The notes: generated from the letters alone by a model not told the origin. Positions 49,119-62,983 are shown, counted from the stretch's first letter. The stretch is 64,000 nucleotides of DNA from Rostratula benghalensis (GCA_013399305.1 VXAI01000038.1:5073230-5137229), one strand, 5' to 3'. Program-made: numbers and translations.

Positions 49119-49265
49119 CCTTTCTTTTTTTTTTTTTTTTTTTTTTTATGCATTTGCTTCCTTGGAATGTTTGCACAAGCATTTATTCTTGATTTTTAAT
49201 ATACAGCTAACAACTACAAATTTGGCTCCAGCAGCACCTCACTTAACCCCTTGCTGTTCCTTATT

Positions 49266-50156
49266 CACAGAATCTCAGGGATTGGAAGGTACCTTGAAAG
49301 ATCATCCAGTCCAATCCCCCTGCTGGAGCAGGAACACTTAGATCAGGTCACACAGGAATGCCTCCAGAGAAGGAGACTCCACAACCTCTCTAGGCAGCCC
49401 GTTCCAGTGTTCCCTCATGGTGAAGAAGCTTTTTCTCATATTTAAGTAAGTGGAACCTCCTATGTTCCAGCTCCCACCCATCGCCCCTTGTCTTACCACT
49501 GGATGTTACTGAGAAGAGCCTGGCTCCATCCTCCTGATACTCACCCTTTCCATATTTAGAAACATTCATGAGGTCAGCCCTCAGTCTTGTGTTCTCCAAG
49601 CTAAAGAGACCCAGCTCCCTCAGCCTTTCCTCATGTGGGAGATGCTCCACTCCCTTCATCATCTTTGTAGCCCTGCCCTGGACTCTCTCCAGCAGTTCCC
49701 TGTCCTTCTTGAACTGAGGGGCCCAGAACTGGACACACTATTCCAGATGGGGTCTCACCAGGGCAGAGTAGAGGGGGGGGAGAACCTCTCTTGACCTACT
49801 GACCACAGCCCTTCTAATACACCCCAGGATGCCATTGGCCTTCCTGGCCACAAGGGCACAGTGCTGGCTCATGGTCATCATATCTGGAGATATTCATGTT
49901 CACCAGGACCCCAGGTCCCTTTCCCCTATGCTGCTCTCCAACAGGTCAGTTCCCAACCTCTACTGGTACCTGGGGTTGTTCTTGCCCAGATGCAAGACTC
50001 TATACTTGCCCTTGTTATATTTCATTAAGTTTCTCCCCACCCAACTCTCCAGCCCGTCCAGGTCCCACTGGATGGCAGCACAGCCTTCTGGCGTGTCAGC
50101 CGCTCCTCACCGTTTGGTGTCATCAGCAAACTGGCTGATGGTGCACTCTACTGGCT
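49266..50156 (-). mobile_element. CR1 LINE, longest copy in the window
   Basis: About 890 bp of reverse-complement CR1, extending well into ORF2. Blocks include 'cagaatctcagggattggaagg', 'agctccctcagcctttcctcat', 'gcccagaactggacacac', 'ccagatggggtctcaccagggcagag', 'aggatgccattggccttcctggccac' and 'gttggtgtcatcagcaaact'-like near the inner end. Frames are broken by stops and indels. Confidence 0.95.
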
Positions 50157-52485
50157 GTGGGGGGAAGGGGCTGGGGCTGAAGCCATGTGCCCCATTCCCA
50201 AGGCGGCTCTTACAGCAGCGCGGGTGACACAGGGGTCCCCTCGCACTAAGCAAGGTCTCCTGCTGCCCCACTGCCACCAGCCTCGGGCTGCAGAAGAGCC
50301 CAGTTGGGGGAGGAAAATGGTGCCTTCAGCTGAGTTCTGGCTCTGCTGAGCTCTCCCTTCTCGCTTGAACAACTCCCATGCTGGGCATGTGCAGAAGCAA
50401 AAGTGCTGGGCTGCAGGTTTTAACACCAGAGGCAGCACAGCCCCACACTACATTCTGCTGACAGATTAATATTGTCTTCAGAGTTGAGGAATAGCTGTAA
50501 GACCATTTTTAGAACAGAAAAGGCAGTTCCAGTGCAGAATTCTCTGCTTGGAAAGGCAGCAGGAGAGGGGATTTTGTCTGTAGCTATTACTATCTGCACA
50601 GACTGTCACTGTTCGCACGCAATGGAAGTGATTTTCCCGCTCGTCGCTGGGGGCTGCTGCTTTGCCCTGAGGGATAGAGGCACTGTACCATGATGTGGGT
50701 AAGTGACATTTGTCACTGGCCTTCCTGGCTTAGCCAAATGCTGCCCATGTCCCCAGGTACTGGGATTGCTAATGATGCTACAGATTCCAGAAATGGGGCT
50801 GGAGCATTTCGTGTTTTGGGGAATACAAGGCATTTTCAGAGGAGCTTTTCCTTGTCTAACCATGTTATTAGATATCTCAAGAGGAGCCAATTGTGGCAAG
50901 TCAAAAAAATTGCTGAATTTTACATAGAATTAGAAGGTGCTTGAGACAGAAGAAAAAAACCCCAACCTTAACATCTTCTGCACTGTACTGCACTGTAGTG
51001 GCTCATGGGTGCTTGGCCTGGCTCCTGCTTCCGTCTTCCCAAAATAAGCTCTATTTATTTTTATCTTAATGGGTTAGGACTGCAGTTCCTGAGCAGATCT
51101 AATGGTCTCAAGGGCATCCTTGATGTTTAAACAGAGATTTGACTCATTTTTATGGGGGCTTTTGGAGAGGGACTATCACTCTCTGAAGACTGCTCACAGG
51201 CTTCCAAACTCCTTTTATACAGGGCAATAAAAATTACTCAAATCACCAGTCCACACTAAGCCAAAAGGCCTGTTGGGTAGAAAAACGCTTTTCCCTTCCC
51301 ATTAGTATCTCCAAAATCCCCCCAAAGCACCGACTCATCTTTGAAGAGAGACACATTTTCATTGCCATTGCCCAGTGCTATGGGAAGGCTGCATTTCAGG
51401 CTGCCTCCAGCCCCTGTGTGAGCTGCAGCTATTTTGGCATCTGCTGAGTCATTTTATTCAGTTACAAAGCCATTGCTGCAGGGACTGTACCTGTAGCAGC
51501 AGAAAGCAGCAGCGCTCAGAAAGCAAACAAAGGAGAATCCTTTGTCCCTGGGACGCAGCCCCATCCTGCAGCCCTGGGGTGGGAGCCGGCCATCGCTCAC
51601 CTTAAGGCACCTTCAGGAGAGAGCAGAGCTACAATTACACCTTTTGCTCTGTAGGTGCTGGATGATGTACTTTTCCCTTGTCACACGAGCCATGTGTTCC
51701 TCCAACCAGCTTTATCTAAGGGATGCTGAGGCACAGCACGCTGTGCTAGGGACACTGGGGCTGCAGGCAGGTGATGGGACCTCACCAGCCCAGAGCAGCC
51801 CCAGCCCTGGCCAGGCAGCACCCTCCCAGGATGGTGAGGGGAGCACATACAAGCGCAGGACATCTTTGCTGCCCAGGAGAAAGCATAACACACCCCAGCA
51901 GCCCATCCACGGTGGAGATCAGCACCCCCAGTCCCACACAAGCCCAGTGGGGGTCTGCCAAGGTGGACATGAGCCTAAGCCAGCTCCCTGTGATCAATGG
52001 TGAAAACAGCGATAGTCACGGCAGGAGGCTTTTGTGAAAAAGCAGCACAGACAAGACCCGCTCTCTGGTAACGCTTCCCTGCGATATCCAGCTGAAACAA
52101 AGCGAACTGAAAACCGAGTCTGGGAGCTGCTCTGTTTCACTGTGAACGGGCAGTTTATTTATTTAACAAAGTGTGCTGCCAAACATGTTCTCCAGCAGAG
52201 CTGTCTGGGACCCTGGGTGAGTCCAGCTCAGCGTAGCTGCACAGACATATTTTCCATCTGCCTGGCAGGAGCTTCCCAGCCCTGCCTCTCCCCACACTGC
52301 TGAACTAGGTCAGGCTCTCCCTGCCCTCAACACACCACGGATCTGGGCACATCATCACCAGTAACTGCAGCTTCTCCAGTCACACCTTGAGTGGCCTGGC
52401 AGGACTCCTGTGTTTTCAAGCATCAATTCATCCCCAGCCTGTTTCACACCCATCCCAAAGCCGCAGGACAACTGCCATGGGGCAG
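50157..52485. other. Intergenic, nothing recognised
   Basis: GC-moderate sequence. A 153-codon frame at 51542-52003 and its overlapping partners on the other strand have no recognisable domain or splice context, so I do not call a gene. Confidence 0.45.
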
Positions 52486-52627
52486 GTTTGGGATGCCCTG
52501 GAGGCATTTAGAAGACATGTAGATGCAGCACTGAGGGACATGGTTTAGTAGTAACTCAGCAGTGCTGGGTTAACAGTTGGACTCAGTGTTCTTAAAAGTC
52601 TCTTCCAACCAAAATGATTCTGTGATA
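52486..52627 (+). mobile_element. CR1 LINE 3' end fragment
   Basis: About 140 bp, sense orientation: 'ggaggcatttagaagacatgtagatg', 'ctgagggacatggtttagt' and the tail 'cttccaaccaaaatgattctgtgat'. It belongs to a CR1 subfamily distinct from the copies at 47-50 kb. Confidence 0.9.
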
Positions 52628-55600
52628 AGCATAAGGGTTTTTTCTCCTCAACACCATTAGTGTCCAAGGAAATCGCTGTGGCTTCCCAGGCCAATTGGAC
52701 TGGCACCCTGGCAAAACCCATGGGAAGTTTTTATCCAGAAGAAACCAAGGCAGGACCTGTGCACCTGTAATACCTCCAGCCCCATGCCCAGGTTGGAGAG
52801 GGTCTCCAAGAGAACTGGGTTCCTAACAACTTTACAGAAACAGGCAAAAAGTGAGAATTCCTATTTGATCAATCACCAGAGCTGCCCCAGGAGAGAGCAG
52901 CTCCTGGAGCCCATGTCTGAAGGTGTCCCCACCTACACTCACCTCAATGCCAGGGGGTAGAGGGGCTGGGGGCAGCACCCCACAGATACACCAGAGCTCT
53001 GCAGCCATAGGGCAGCTTTTCTAAAACAACCTTCATCCCAGTGAAATTTACAGTGATGATTGGGTGGGTTTGGGGAGGGGGGTTGTTCAATGGCAGGGAA
53101 CATCACTGAGCCATCGAGGAGGTGGGGACTGGGGTGCCAGCTCTGAAGGAGCCCTGAGGGACCATCAGCTCAACAGGAAAACAGCCCTGGCCTCCCTTGG
53201 TCAAATATTCCCATCCCTCCCAGGAGGAACTGAACTGATTACAGCTCACAAAGCAAGCTGTACACATACTCAATCTTCACATTATATCCATTCCCACCAC
53301 ATTCCTACAGCAAATGCAGGGGAAAGCTTAAAAAAAGGGGAAAAAAAAAAGAAAAAACAAGCCACAGCAGCTCCAATAAGGATGGATTCTGGCAGAGTAA
53401 GGGATGAAACTTCCAGCATGCTCCCAATCAGCTGATAATCTGCACTGAGCAGAAAACATCTGCTGGCTGGAAAGCTGTGGGGCAGGCCCTGGAGCCTTGC
53501 CACCGAGCACACGCCTGTCCCAAGCCCCAAGCAGGATCCTGGCCAGGGCAGAGCAGGAACCACGCACTCACAACTAGGACCTGGCCACAGCCAGAAGCAC
53601 CAGTGACCCACCCTGGATGGGCGAGGATGACCCCAGAGCCATCGCTGCCCTCCCAGCAGGGTAATAGGTCCCACTGCTGCCAGCCCTGGCACCTGCAGAG
53701 CCATGCTCCATGCCTGGGTATCTCACAACTCCCGTTTAGACTCTCCCCATCACACCTTTAAAAAGACAAGCCTGGTCTGTACCAACCCCAACAGCGTCAC
53801 AGAGCATCCTGCAAAGTGGGGAGGGAGGGAAAGGGCAAGCAGAGAGGGAACAGGGTCAGGAAACTCTTCGACCTCTCATTTGTGTCTCTGCACCTCCCTG
53901 GGGGCACTTAGGAAAGCAGTGACAATTTTAAGAGTTGTAAGGAATTTGCAAATTCTGGGTTTAATGGGCTGGTATAAGCCAGAATATCTACACTGCCCAG
54001 AGCTGCAAGACCATGACTTGCTGCAGAGATGAAACAGGGATTTACTGAGACTCAAAACTTCCGTGTCGGCAGAGCTAAAGCTGAACTTGAGCCACTGCTT
54101 CTGGTGTTACTGCCTTACCTTAAGCAATTGCTAAAGGTTTTGCAATGTTAAAACAAAAACTCAACCCTTTCCAAAGACAGAACTATTCCCACCCTGCCAT
54201 CCCTACAGAAAAGCCTCCATGTTTTGTCTCATGCATTCACCTGAAGCGGAGCTGAGGCACAGGCAGTTTCCTCTCAAATTTCACATTTTCAACACTACTG
54301 CTTCACCACAATGTCCTTTAATTCAAGCCTGGAATGACCTGCCATTACCTTTCTGTCTAAACTCTTTCAGAAGTGAGATTCCACCTTTAAAACAGGATTT
54401 GCTTCCCTTGCGAATGCTCTGGGATTAAGTGCCAAAGTTGTTCCCTAGTTCAATCCATGTTCCCTGTCCCCTTACAAACTCTGCTCATGCAGGCAGCTGG
54501 TACAGCAGAGAGAGGCTAAATTGGTCAGAAATTATCCTGAACCTTTCATACGAGACTGCAAGGGAGGGAGAAAGGGAAAAACTCCCCAAGCATCAAGAGA
54601 TTTCCAGCCATATGTGCGTAAAGATTTCTTCCCGTGCCACGTGACAGAGGAAGAGGCTCAGACCCATTACACAATAATAAAAGTATGCCTTTGGCAACAT
54701 GGAGCCAAAACCTGGAGCTGCTGCAGGAAGCGAGCAATCCGCACACAAAGGATTAAAACGTTAATAGAAAATAAAGACCGAAGTCAGTATCACTCCCCCC
54801 TCAGAAGGACGCGGCAGGACGGGGCTCGGGCTCTGCACGTGACACTGACCTGCAGCAAAACAGCTGCTTAAAATCGTGTAGGTTTCCAGCGCCTGTCAAG
54901 ATCTCACTAAAGAGATCAGTCCTGGTGAGTAGCTTCACTTTTCCTTTTTTTCCCCCCACCCTCTCTCCTCTTAACCTTAACTTTGAAAACTTCCCAAATA
55001 AGGTCTAAATCCTTGAGCACTCAGGTTTCCAATGCCTGCACAGGAATCTGTACAGGCAACAGTCACCCGTTAGAAGAAATACTCCAGGAAGGAAACATTC
55101 CTCAGACTTTTGCTGGGAGCGCCTACCTCATGCAGCCGAAACCGCAGCCTCTGCCTTTGCTCTGGTACCGACCAGCAGCCTCTGTAACAGGGCTGTAGCC
55201 TGGGGCTAAGGAATTTTGCCACAGGCATCCCTGGCTGCCTAAAGCTGAGACAGTGATGCAGGTTCGGGCACAGAAGATGCATCCCTCTCCTTTATCTCTT
55301 TTGCTGGCGCTTTGTGCAATACAGATAACAGATCAAACTCACTTCTGACAAAACTACTTCATTGGATTATATCAGAAATTAAATAGGTCCACCTCAGCTG
55401 CTGTCACCGATGGCACATCTCATTTTATCTAAATCAGCCCCACACCCCCAAGGGCTCCTTAGCCTTTTACTTCAGGGATGCCACAGGGCAACCCCTAGAG
55501 CTGAGAATTAGGCTCACGGGGCTAATGATTATTTTGAAGGCTAATTAAAACACTTTGAGGTATGCTGGGAAGTTGTGAAGCAAGAAGATGGCTGTTTCAT

Positions 55601-58600
55601 TTAAGACAGCCTCAAGTATTGAAAAGAATCAGAGTAGACAGTCGCGGCCACTTGTTCACCGCTTGGTCCCCTCTCAGACCACCCTGCTCCTCCCTCCCTC
55701 CGAGCAGTGATTCCCCCCAGACTCTCCTCTCCCCCTCTGCGCTTTTGCTCCCTAAGGGCAGGCACACACCACCACCACATGGCACAGGATGGTTTCCCCT
55801 GCCAAAAATCACCATCTGGCCACTGCACATGCCACCAAACCACTCCATGCTTGGCAAATCCTCCGGGATTTTCCCTCTGACAGGATTTCAGCCCAGCTGC
55901 TCTGTAAGCACCAGAAACTACAACTGTTCCTTCCTGGGGCTCGCTCTTCCAGGCAAAATCTTTTCTTACAGAAACATCTTTTTACTGCATGTAGATCCAT
56001 GGAACTGGTCTGGCTTCTTAACTATGAAGTGTCTCAGGAAGCCCTGCAGCAGGGCTGGGACAAGGGTGATTGCTGAGGGGCTTGCAGGAGCCATGTAGAG
56101 CGCGGATGTCAGGACAGCCAAAGCTGTAGGGGAGACACTGTAAGAGATGTCCCCCCAAGCTCCTGCCTGTGAGGCTCCTCCAGCAGCAGCAACCCACCCC
56201 ACACTGCAGTGGCCAGCAGAAACAGAATCTGCAGGTCTGGACTGGGGGTTGCAAGGAGCCCTGTGGTGACACATCTTCTAGGGATGGAGGCTCTCGGGCA
56301 ACACAGTGATGTGCTGTAGCTCTGGCAACAAGGATCATGCACAGAAAAGCTATTGGAGAGCACGGGTTTGCAGTCCCCCTGCACAGATGCTCCGTGTGCT
56401 ACAGAAGTTCACAGGATGCTCAGGTTTCAGGCTCAAATCCTGCTGAGCATACAAGTGTCTGCTTCAAGCAGCCTGGTGAGGGCGGCTCAGAGGTGTTTTC
56501 TATAAGGGTATGCCCTAGCTCTAAGATTCAGAAGTGAATGCTATCCAAAATTGTCTCCTTCCTGGTTTGATTCCTGACAAGTATTCTCCAAAAACTGTCC
56601 TGTGGATCCCCACAGGAATTTATGGGCCACACTGATCCCAGGGGATGCCCTGGACCCAAAGCAGCAATTTCCATTGATTCAGCTGAAGGACACAGGGAAT
56701 CATTGTCTCTCAAACCCAGCTGATGGACATCTGTCACTCCACCTGCCTGAGTCTCATCCTTCCAGCTCAGGGTCCAGACATTTGCAGCATATTTTGGAGC
56801 ATCTCTCCTCTCTCTGGGTGGAGGTTTGAGCCAACAATGATGAGAACACAAGGTCTCAGCCAGAGTGTACCCAGCCTCTGGGAGTGCAAATGGTCTTTCC
56901 TCCAAGACCCTCTGCCTCACGAGTTGCATCATCTGCTGAGCCCAAGGACTTGGTATTCTTCAACTGAGCAACCTAGAAATCACCATTGCTGCTAAGCATT
57001 TCCAAAGACATCATTTCAGAGTGACTCAATGGATGAATAGGATACTTTTAGGTACTGGGAAGAAAAGCACTTCTCTGTGTGTGTGAGCTCTTGCCTATCA
57101 CCAACACGCTGTCACTGAGGGAGAGGCATTCCACATGTGAAGGGCCAGAGCACCTTTGCTTTTGGTAACACACTTGATAACCTCTAGCAAGTCCCAGTGC
57201 TGCCCCAGGCTCTGCTGGGGAGAAGCCAGGGCATGGCAGCCCTAAGGCCTGGCCAGCCATGCTGCTGATGAAGACACCTGAGATAGCTTGTTTGAGTGAA
57301 GCTGGTCCACTTTCTTTTGCCATGCAGAAACCAGTGCCCAATACCGCGGTGCTCTCCCCGGGTGCCGAGGAGTTGAACATTTGCCTTTCAGTGGCAGGTA
57401 CAAACTACAGCCATCACCCTGTCCCCACACTCAGTTGGACACCGCAGGATCTTCTCTCTTCCCCAAGCAGCTCCCCACCACCAGTCAGATCTCATAACCC
57501 CAGGGCACAGGGCACATTCCCGCACAGGGAAGACAGGCATTGGTCTTGGCCAAGAAGTCTCCATTAATTAAAATGTCACTGGAAAAGTAAGACCTCAGCT
57601 GAAACTGTGCAGCAGGGTCTCCAGTGCCAGGCCTGCTGCCTGCACTGCAGAGAGGAAAGATGCTGATCTGTTTCCAATTTGCTTTTTGGAGCTCATCATA
57701 CGTGCTACATCGAGGAGCAATTTTCCTTTTAAGGTGGAACAGCATGAGGTTTGTTTTCTTTCAAAGAGAATTCTTTAAGAGGTTATTTATAGCTCCTCTT
57801 GTGAATGTGACTATGCTTTGCATCCCACACACGCTGCTGTGATGTGGCATGAAATGTTCTTGTGGAGCCGTTAATTAACACCAACTCGGGAGCTGTGCCA
57901 GAGCATGGCTCCAGGTAATCAAATATTCCCTATTTATCCAAGTACTGGTACTACTGACCTCCCGGCCTTGGGGTGTTTTGTGTTTGCCACTTTTCATCAC
58001 ATCAGGTCGACTACCTGGGTTGTCTGAAGGTACTAGAAGTAGTTATAGTGAGGTACTTTAAGAGAAGGAGCTGCCCTCCCGCCCTGTGCTCCCTCTTGCC
58101 TGTTTCTTCTATACGGGAAGCAATCCCAGCTTTTTTCCAGGTTATGCTCCACAGTGACATTTTTCCTTGCCACTATTTATTATTGTCATCCCCCTAAACT
58201 TCTCTTCTGCCCCATTTGAGGTGGTTACTGGCAAGCATGGACGTCGCTTTCCTTGGGATCTCCCCACTGTGCAGGTGCTCTAACATTTTGTTTCCCTTTC
58301 TGTGAACCAAGAAGCCTTTATTCAACTGTCCACATTAATACTGATCAGTGATTTCTGCCTCACAAGGTCATTAAACTGACACCTGTGACCAGCAGCAAAT
58401 AAACTTAGGTATAACAAAAGCAAAAGAGCTGAAGAACAAGATATCTTAGCAGCCAAAGCCAGCCCAGAGATCTGTTTTGCATTTCCCACTCCTCTGCGTG
58501 TTCTTAATTATACAGCACAGAACTGGGGGGCTCCCACTCAGCATTAATATGGAGCATATTGCTTGCTGGATTTGGAGCATATAATATGCATTTCCACCCC

Positions 58601-60797
58601 CTTCAGAAGCCAACACCAGGATGAGAGCACTAAGGCCAACATGAAATTTATACAATATTTTAAGCATCTTGTTCCCAGCGCAGGAGTTAAACACAACACT
58701 ACTGGGGAGATGCTAAAACCGTTTGGTATTTGGCTCAATGACAAGCAGGACCTTGCCTGCCCAAAAGGCCACGAACAGATTGAAAGCTCTGGGATATTCC
58801 AGCTCATCTTCTACTGCTTCTGTGTTTAACTATACATTTGCTTCAGCACCAAAGGTTGAAGAAACATGTAAAAGGGAGTTTGCTTGATTTTCAATCCTCT
58901 CTTATATTCTGTATTTCATTAGCAGGACTTTGGGATGTGTTAAGAAAGCCCATGCAAATGGATGATTCTTGTAAAATATTTAACCCCCTACCATCAGAGC
59001 TAGCTGTAATGAGGGAAAAGACTAAATTTCACAGAAGGATTTTCCATCAAATAAAAGTGTGCATCTTTCAGCCCAAGGGTAGGAGTTGTATCAAAGTGAT
59101 ACCTGGCTAATTCCTTTAAAGAAAAAAAAAATTCTTTGGCTTTAGTTTGATCTCTCCTAATCAAAGAGCTACTGAGGAAATAGCATACCAGCCATAGATT
59201 TGTATGGGGCAGTTTTAGGCTTTGTGTCTCACTTCTCCAAGGGCTACTCCAGCTTCAGAAGCTGGAAGAAAGAAATTGGGCCAGGGGATGCCTTTCATCC
59301 CCCACCAGCTTATTTCCATATTCACACAACTGAGAAGATCACGACTCCACCAGCTTCTCCCCTCAGCCTGTGGTTAGTGCCCACCAGGGAGCACTAGCCC
59401 TGCTGGGGAGCTGATGGCCATGATTGTAACATCCCTCACTGGCAGAGCAAAGGGAGGGAAAAATCCTCATCCTGGGCATGAGGAGGTTTTCTGTTCTGGG
59501 AAGGGGATGGCAGGAGCATCTTTGACATGGGTAGTCAGAGACTGATACAATAGAGGAAATTCTCTTTTTTAACTATGTCTATTAATCATGTGCAGAACCC
59601 CAATTTTATTTTAAATGCTTCTAACACTCAGAGTCTGAGGTGGGTCACGCATGAAGATGGACTCGCATCAATCAGCCTGATTTTGAGCACCTTCTCTATG
59701 CTGCTGCTGTATCTGAGCACTATTGCAAGATGCAGTGAAGTTATTAAAAAGTTGCACATGGAGCACAGATAGCTACTGACAAACAGCTCCATGCGCAGAC
59801 TTCCAGAGCAACATTGTGCTGTCTAATAACTGCTCTGTATTATTAGCCAGTTTGTGGGAATAGCTTTATTCCAAAAATTGTTTTCTATTTCTGCCTCCCC
59901 ATCCAGGAGTGGAGTGAGACAAACCCAGGAGGCTCAGCCTCCCACAATGAAAGAAGGCAGAGCCTGGGATACTCCAAAAAAGCCCTTGGCATTTGCTATA
60001 CTTAAAGCAATGGTTACTTTACAGAGCCAGGAGACATAAAAACTGAGCTACTGTCCCCCAAGAGAGGCAGGTCAGCATGGGAAGGGGTTAGGAAACCTCA
60101 GGCAGAGGCTGCAGTGGGGCTAGTCACTACTACAGGGGTGGCTGCACCCCAACATAGAGCCAGAGACCTGGGGGGCAACTGGGCTGCAGGGTATGCAGAG
60201 CCAGACAGCCAAGCTGTGACGAGGAACAGGACATCCTCAGCCAGCTAAGGGGCTTGGTTCATACTGTCAGCCAAAAGGCAGTAAGGACTGCCTTGGCCCA
60301 AAGCCTCCACAAGCCCATCTTCCAAATTCAGCCCTGCATCACAGGATGGGTTTTGTGCTGAGTAAGAAACCACAGTGACCAAGCCACAGGACAGGTCTTA
60401 CTGGGAACTTTACTCCAAAACCTGTTCTCCCTTCCCCCATTTCGTTAGCCCCAGGAGGCTGCTTTCTGTACCCCTCTGCCAACACTATTTGTGTTTCAGG
60501 GAAAAGGAGGCCCAGGGAACAAAATGAGGGATCGACACAGACACAGATTCAGAGAACAAGTTTAAAAAAAAAAAAAAAATCAAAATTGGTCAGGCCTAGA
60601 AAACTCCCTAAGCCAAATCTTTAAATTCATTTCACACCAAAACAAACAGCTCCTCCACCCTGCCAAAAAAAAAGGCCCAAAAATCTCCCATTTTCATGCA
60701 AGCTTCTACAACACACCATCCCAACGGAGGGGACAGCACTGTACCCACATATGCTGGCTGCCACACACAACAGACATGTCCCATCTCCTTTTCACAG
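52628..60797. other. Intergenic upstream of C1QTNF2
   Basis: About 8 kb with no supported coding exon. It may include the untranslated first exon of C1QTNF2, which I could not locate. A possible ancient LINE frame remnant lies near 54219-54420. The longest frame in the window (178 codons, 55562-56098) has no recognisable content. Short A-runs occur at 53339-53350 and 60564-60579. Confidence 0.45.
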
Positions 60798-60805
60798 GCT
60801 GCGCC
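60798..60805 (+). other. C1QTNF2: C1QTNF2 5' UTR end at a predicted splice acceptor
   Basis: Eight bases separate the acceptor CCTTTTCACAG from the chosen ATG, so the rest of the 5' UTR should lie in an upstream exon not identified here. Confidence 0.5.
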
Positions 60806-62983
60806 ATGATCTCTGCTGTCCTCCTCCTCTGGACCGTGCCCTGTGTGGCAAACCATATCCTGGGGGGCTTTGCCAAGGGAGTGCTGCAGGAAAGTCCCCA
60901 GGTGGCATGCAGCCTGCCGGGACCCCCTGGGCCACCTGGGCCACCTGGTGTGCCTGGGACTCCAGGGACAGTTGGCAGGATGGGCTTCCCAGGCAAAGAT
61001 GGCAAAGATGGCAAGGATGGGGACAAAGGCGAGCACGGTGATGAAGGTAAGAGAAGAAAGTTTCCTAACACAACAAGAGTAAAATGTAAAAGTAATAGCA
61101 CAACAGCCCAGTTAACAGCAACCTGTCACCCCAAATCTGAGCCCCAGGACAGACCACAGCTTGTAGGAAACTTCCAGAAATTTCCACTCTCCCCCCTCCA
61201 AGATCTCACCCTTGTCAGCTCCTGCCGGTGGGGTTCAGACCACATTATTTGCTGATAGTATCTTAATGCTGTGTGCAATTCCTACTGGCGTCATTTAGTT
61301 ATGAGGTGAGATTTTCCCTGTTCCAATATACGCTCCTTACATGAGACAAAGTGGTGCTCTCAATAAAACAATGGCAGGCAAAAAAATATTAAGTAATTGC
61401 TCCCCGGAGCACTCCAGTTGGGTGACAAGCAATGCTCTGACCGTGCTCAATCTAAATCAAAGCTAACAACCGTCTTTCTTTAATCCTGAGGTGGGGCTCT
61501 CCTGGAGAGCCAGCAGTACAGTCAGTAAGCATCAGACCAGCTGTGGGGAGAAGGCAGTGATTTCCCATTGCCACACTAGAGTGCACTCCTGATTCAGCCT
61601 AACAGCAGTGTGACAAAGCTGCATCTTATTCTCTGCTCCCACCCCCAAAACAGGGAATCGGGAGAACAGGTTTCCACTCACAGCTGCATTTAAATCTAGT
61701 CTTTCTACAACAGGTCAAGAGACAAGGTACAAATTCCCATTAATTATGTCTTGTATCAGGCACTGCCACAATCAGTGCTAATCAGCAGTTTCAGCATCAC
61801 TGTGACAGCCCAACTCACTTCCCACCTCAAGGCAGTCCCTGCACCAGGTATCTTCTGGTTCATGACTGGTTCATCCCCCAGCTGGACTGGGCTTTTGCCT
61901 ACACCTAGAATTTTAGGATTTTTTTAAACAACAGCTTCATGTTAAATAATAATAATGGGGGGGGGGGAAGGCAACAGCACATTAAAAGTACTCCATCTGC
62001 TCAAAGCTACATTCCAAAAGCTTCACAAACCTCTCCCACTCCTGAAAAACCTAAACATTTAAAGCTTCTTGGCTAACTTTGTAATTAATCGCTCCTTTTT
62101 CTCAAGTGAGCCAGATAATTGAACCAGCCTTTCAGTCTTTAAAAGGGACAGACTCCTGCTCCTGAATCCCATTGTTATCATGTCAACAACCTACCTAACA
62201 CGGTTAGTCAGTCCTGACAGATGTCCAGCCCCAGGTGGTATTTCATCATGATTCTCACAAGCATGGTTTTCCTCCTAAATGGAAATATACTGCTGCAATG
62301 ATATTATCCCTTCCAAATTACCATATCACCTCTTTCACTGAAAAATTTACAAGATTATTTGTCTTCTAGGTCCACAAGGCAGAACAGGAAACCCTGGCAA
62401 GCCAGGACCAAAGGGGAAAGCAGGAGCTATTGGCAAGGCAGGCCCACGAGGGCCTAAGGGTTTAAAGGGAAATCCTGGAAAAAATGGAGCACCGGGAAAG
62501 AAGGGGCCCAAAGGGAACAAGGGCGAGATCGGGCTGCCAGGACCCTGCACCTGTAATGCCAACAAAGCCAAATCTGCCTTCTCTGTGGCAGTCTCAAAGA
62601 GCTACCCCAGGGAAAGGCTGCCCATCAAATTTGACAGGATCCTGATGAATGAGGGAGGACATTACAATGCTTCCAGTGGGAAATTTATATGCAGCATCCC
62701 AGGCATTTACTACTTCACTTATGATATCACTTTGGCCAACAAACATTTGGCCATTGGCTTGGTCCACAACGGGCAGTACCGGATCAAGACTTTTGATGCC
62801 AACACTGGAAATCATGACGTAGCCTCTGGATCAACCATCCTTTCTCTGAAGCAGGAGGATGAGGTATGGCTGCAGATCTTTTACTCAGAACAAAATGGGC
62901 TCTTTTATGATCCCTACTGGACAGACAGCTTATTTACTGGCTTCCTGATATACCCTGATCAAGATTATCTCAACGAAATATAG
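60806..62983 (+). CDS. C1QTNF2: Complement C1q/TNF-related protein 2 (CTRP2)
   Basis: Secreted adiponectin-family protein that trimerises through a collagen stem and a C1q globular head; linked to metabolic signalling. Coding exons 60806-61046 and 62370-62983, with a 1323-bp GT-AG intron splitting a Gly codon; 284 residues (human 285). Residues 1-15 form a hydrophobic signal peptide ([15 protein letters not shown]). A collagen stem runs from G39 to G138 with glycine at every third position and no interruption (34 glycines). A CTC pair at 140-142 matches the position of human CSC. The C1q domain spans about 149-284, from [20 protein letters not shown] through [15 protein letters not shown] and NGQYRI to FTGFLIY. 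An in-frame ATG at 60776 lies before a probable acceptor (TTTTCACAG at 60797), so I chose 60806, which aligns with the human N-terminus. The strand and order relative to SLU7 match human. Confidence 0.96.

Noticed and set aside
51542..52003. 153-codon frame with dense overlapping frames
   Set aside because: No family resemblance, no initiation or splice context and equally long antisense frames.
55865..55874. NF-kB-like decamer GGGATTTTCC
   Set aside because: A single isolated match with no clustering and no target gene nearby; noted because it shows such motifs also occur by chance in this window.
55562..56098. 178-codon open frame, the longest in the window
   Set aside because: No recognisable domain, low-complexity Pro/Ser stretches, overlapping frames on the other strand and no splice partner; consistent with chance in GC-richer DNA.
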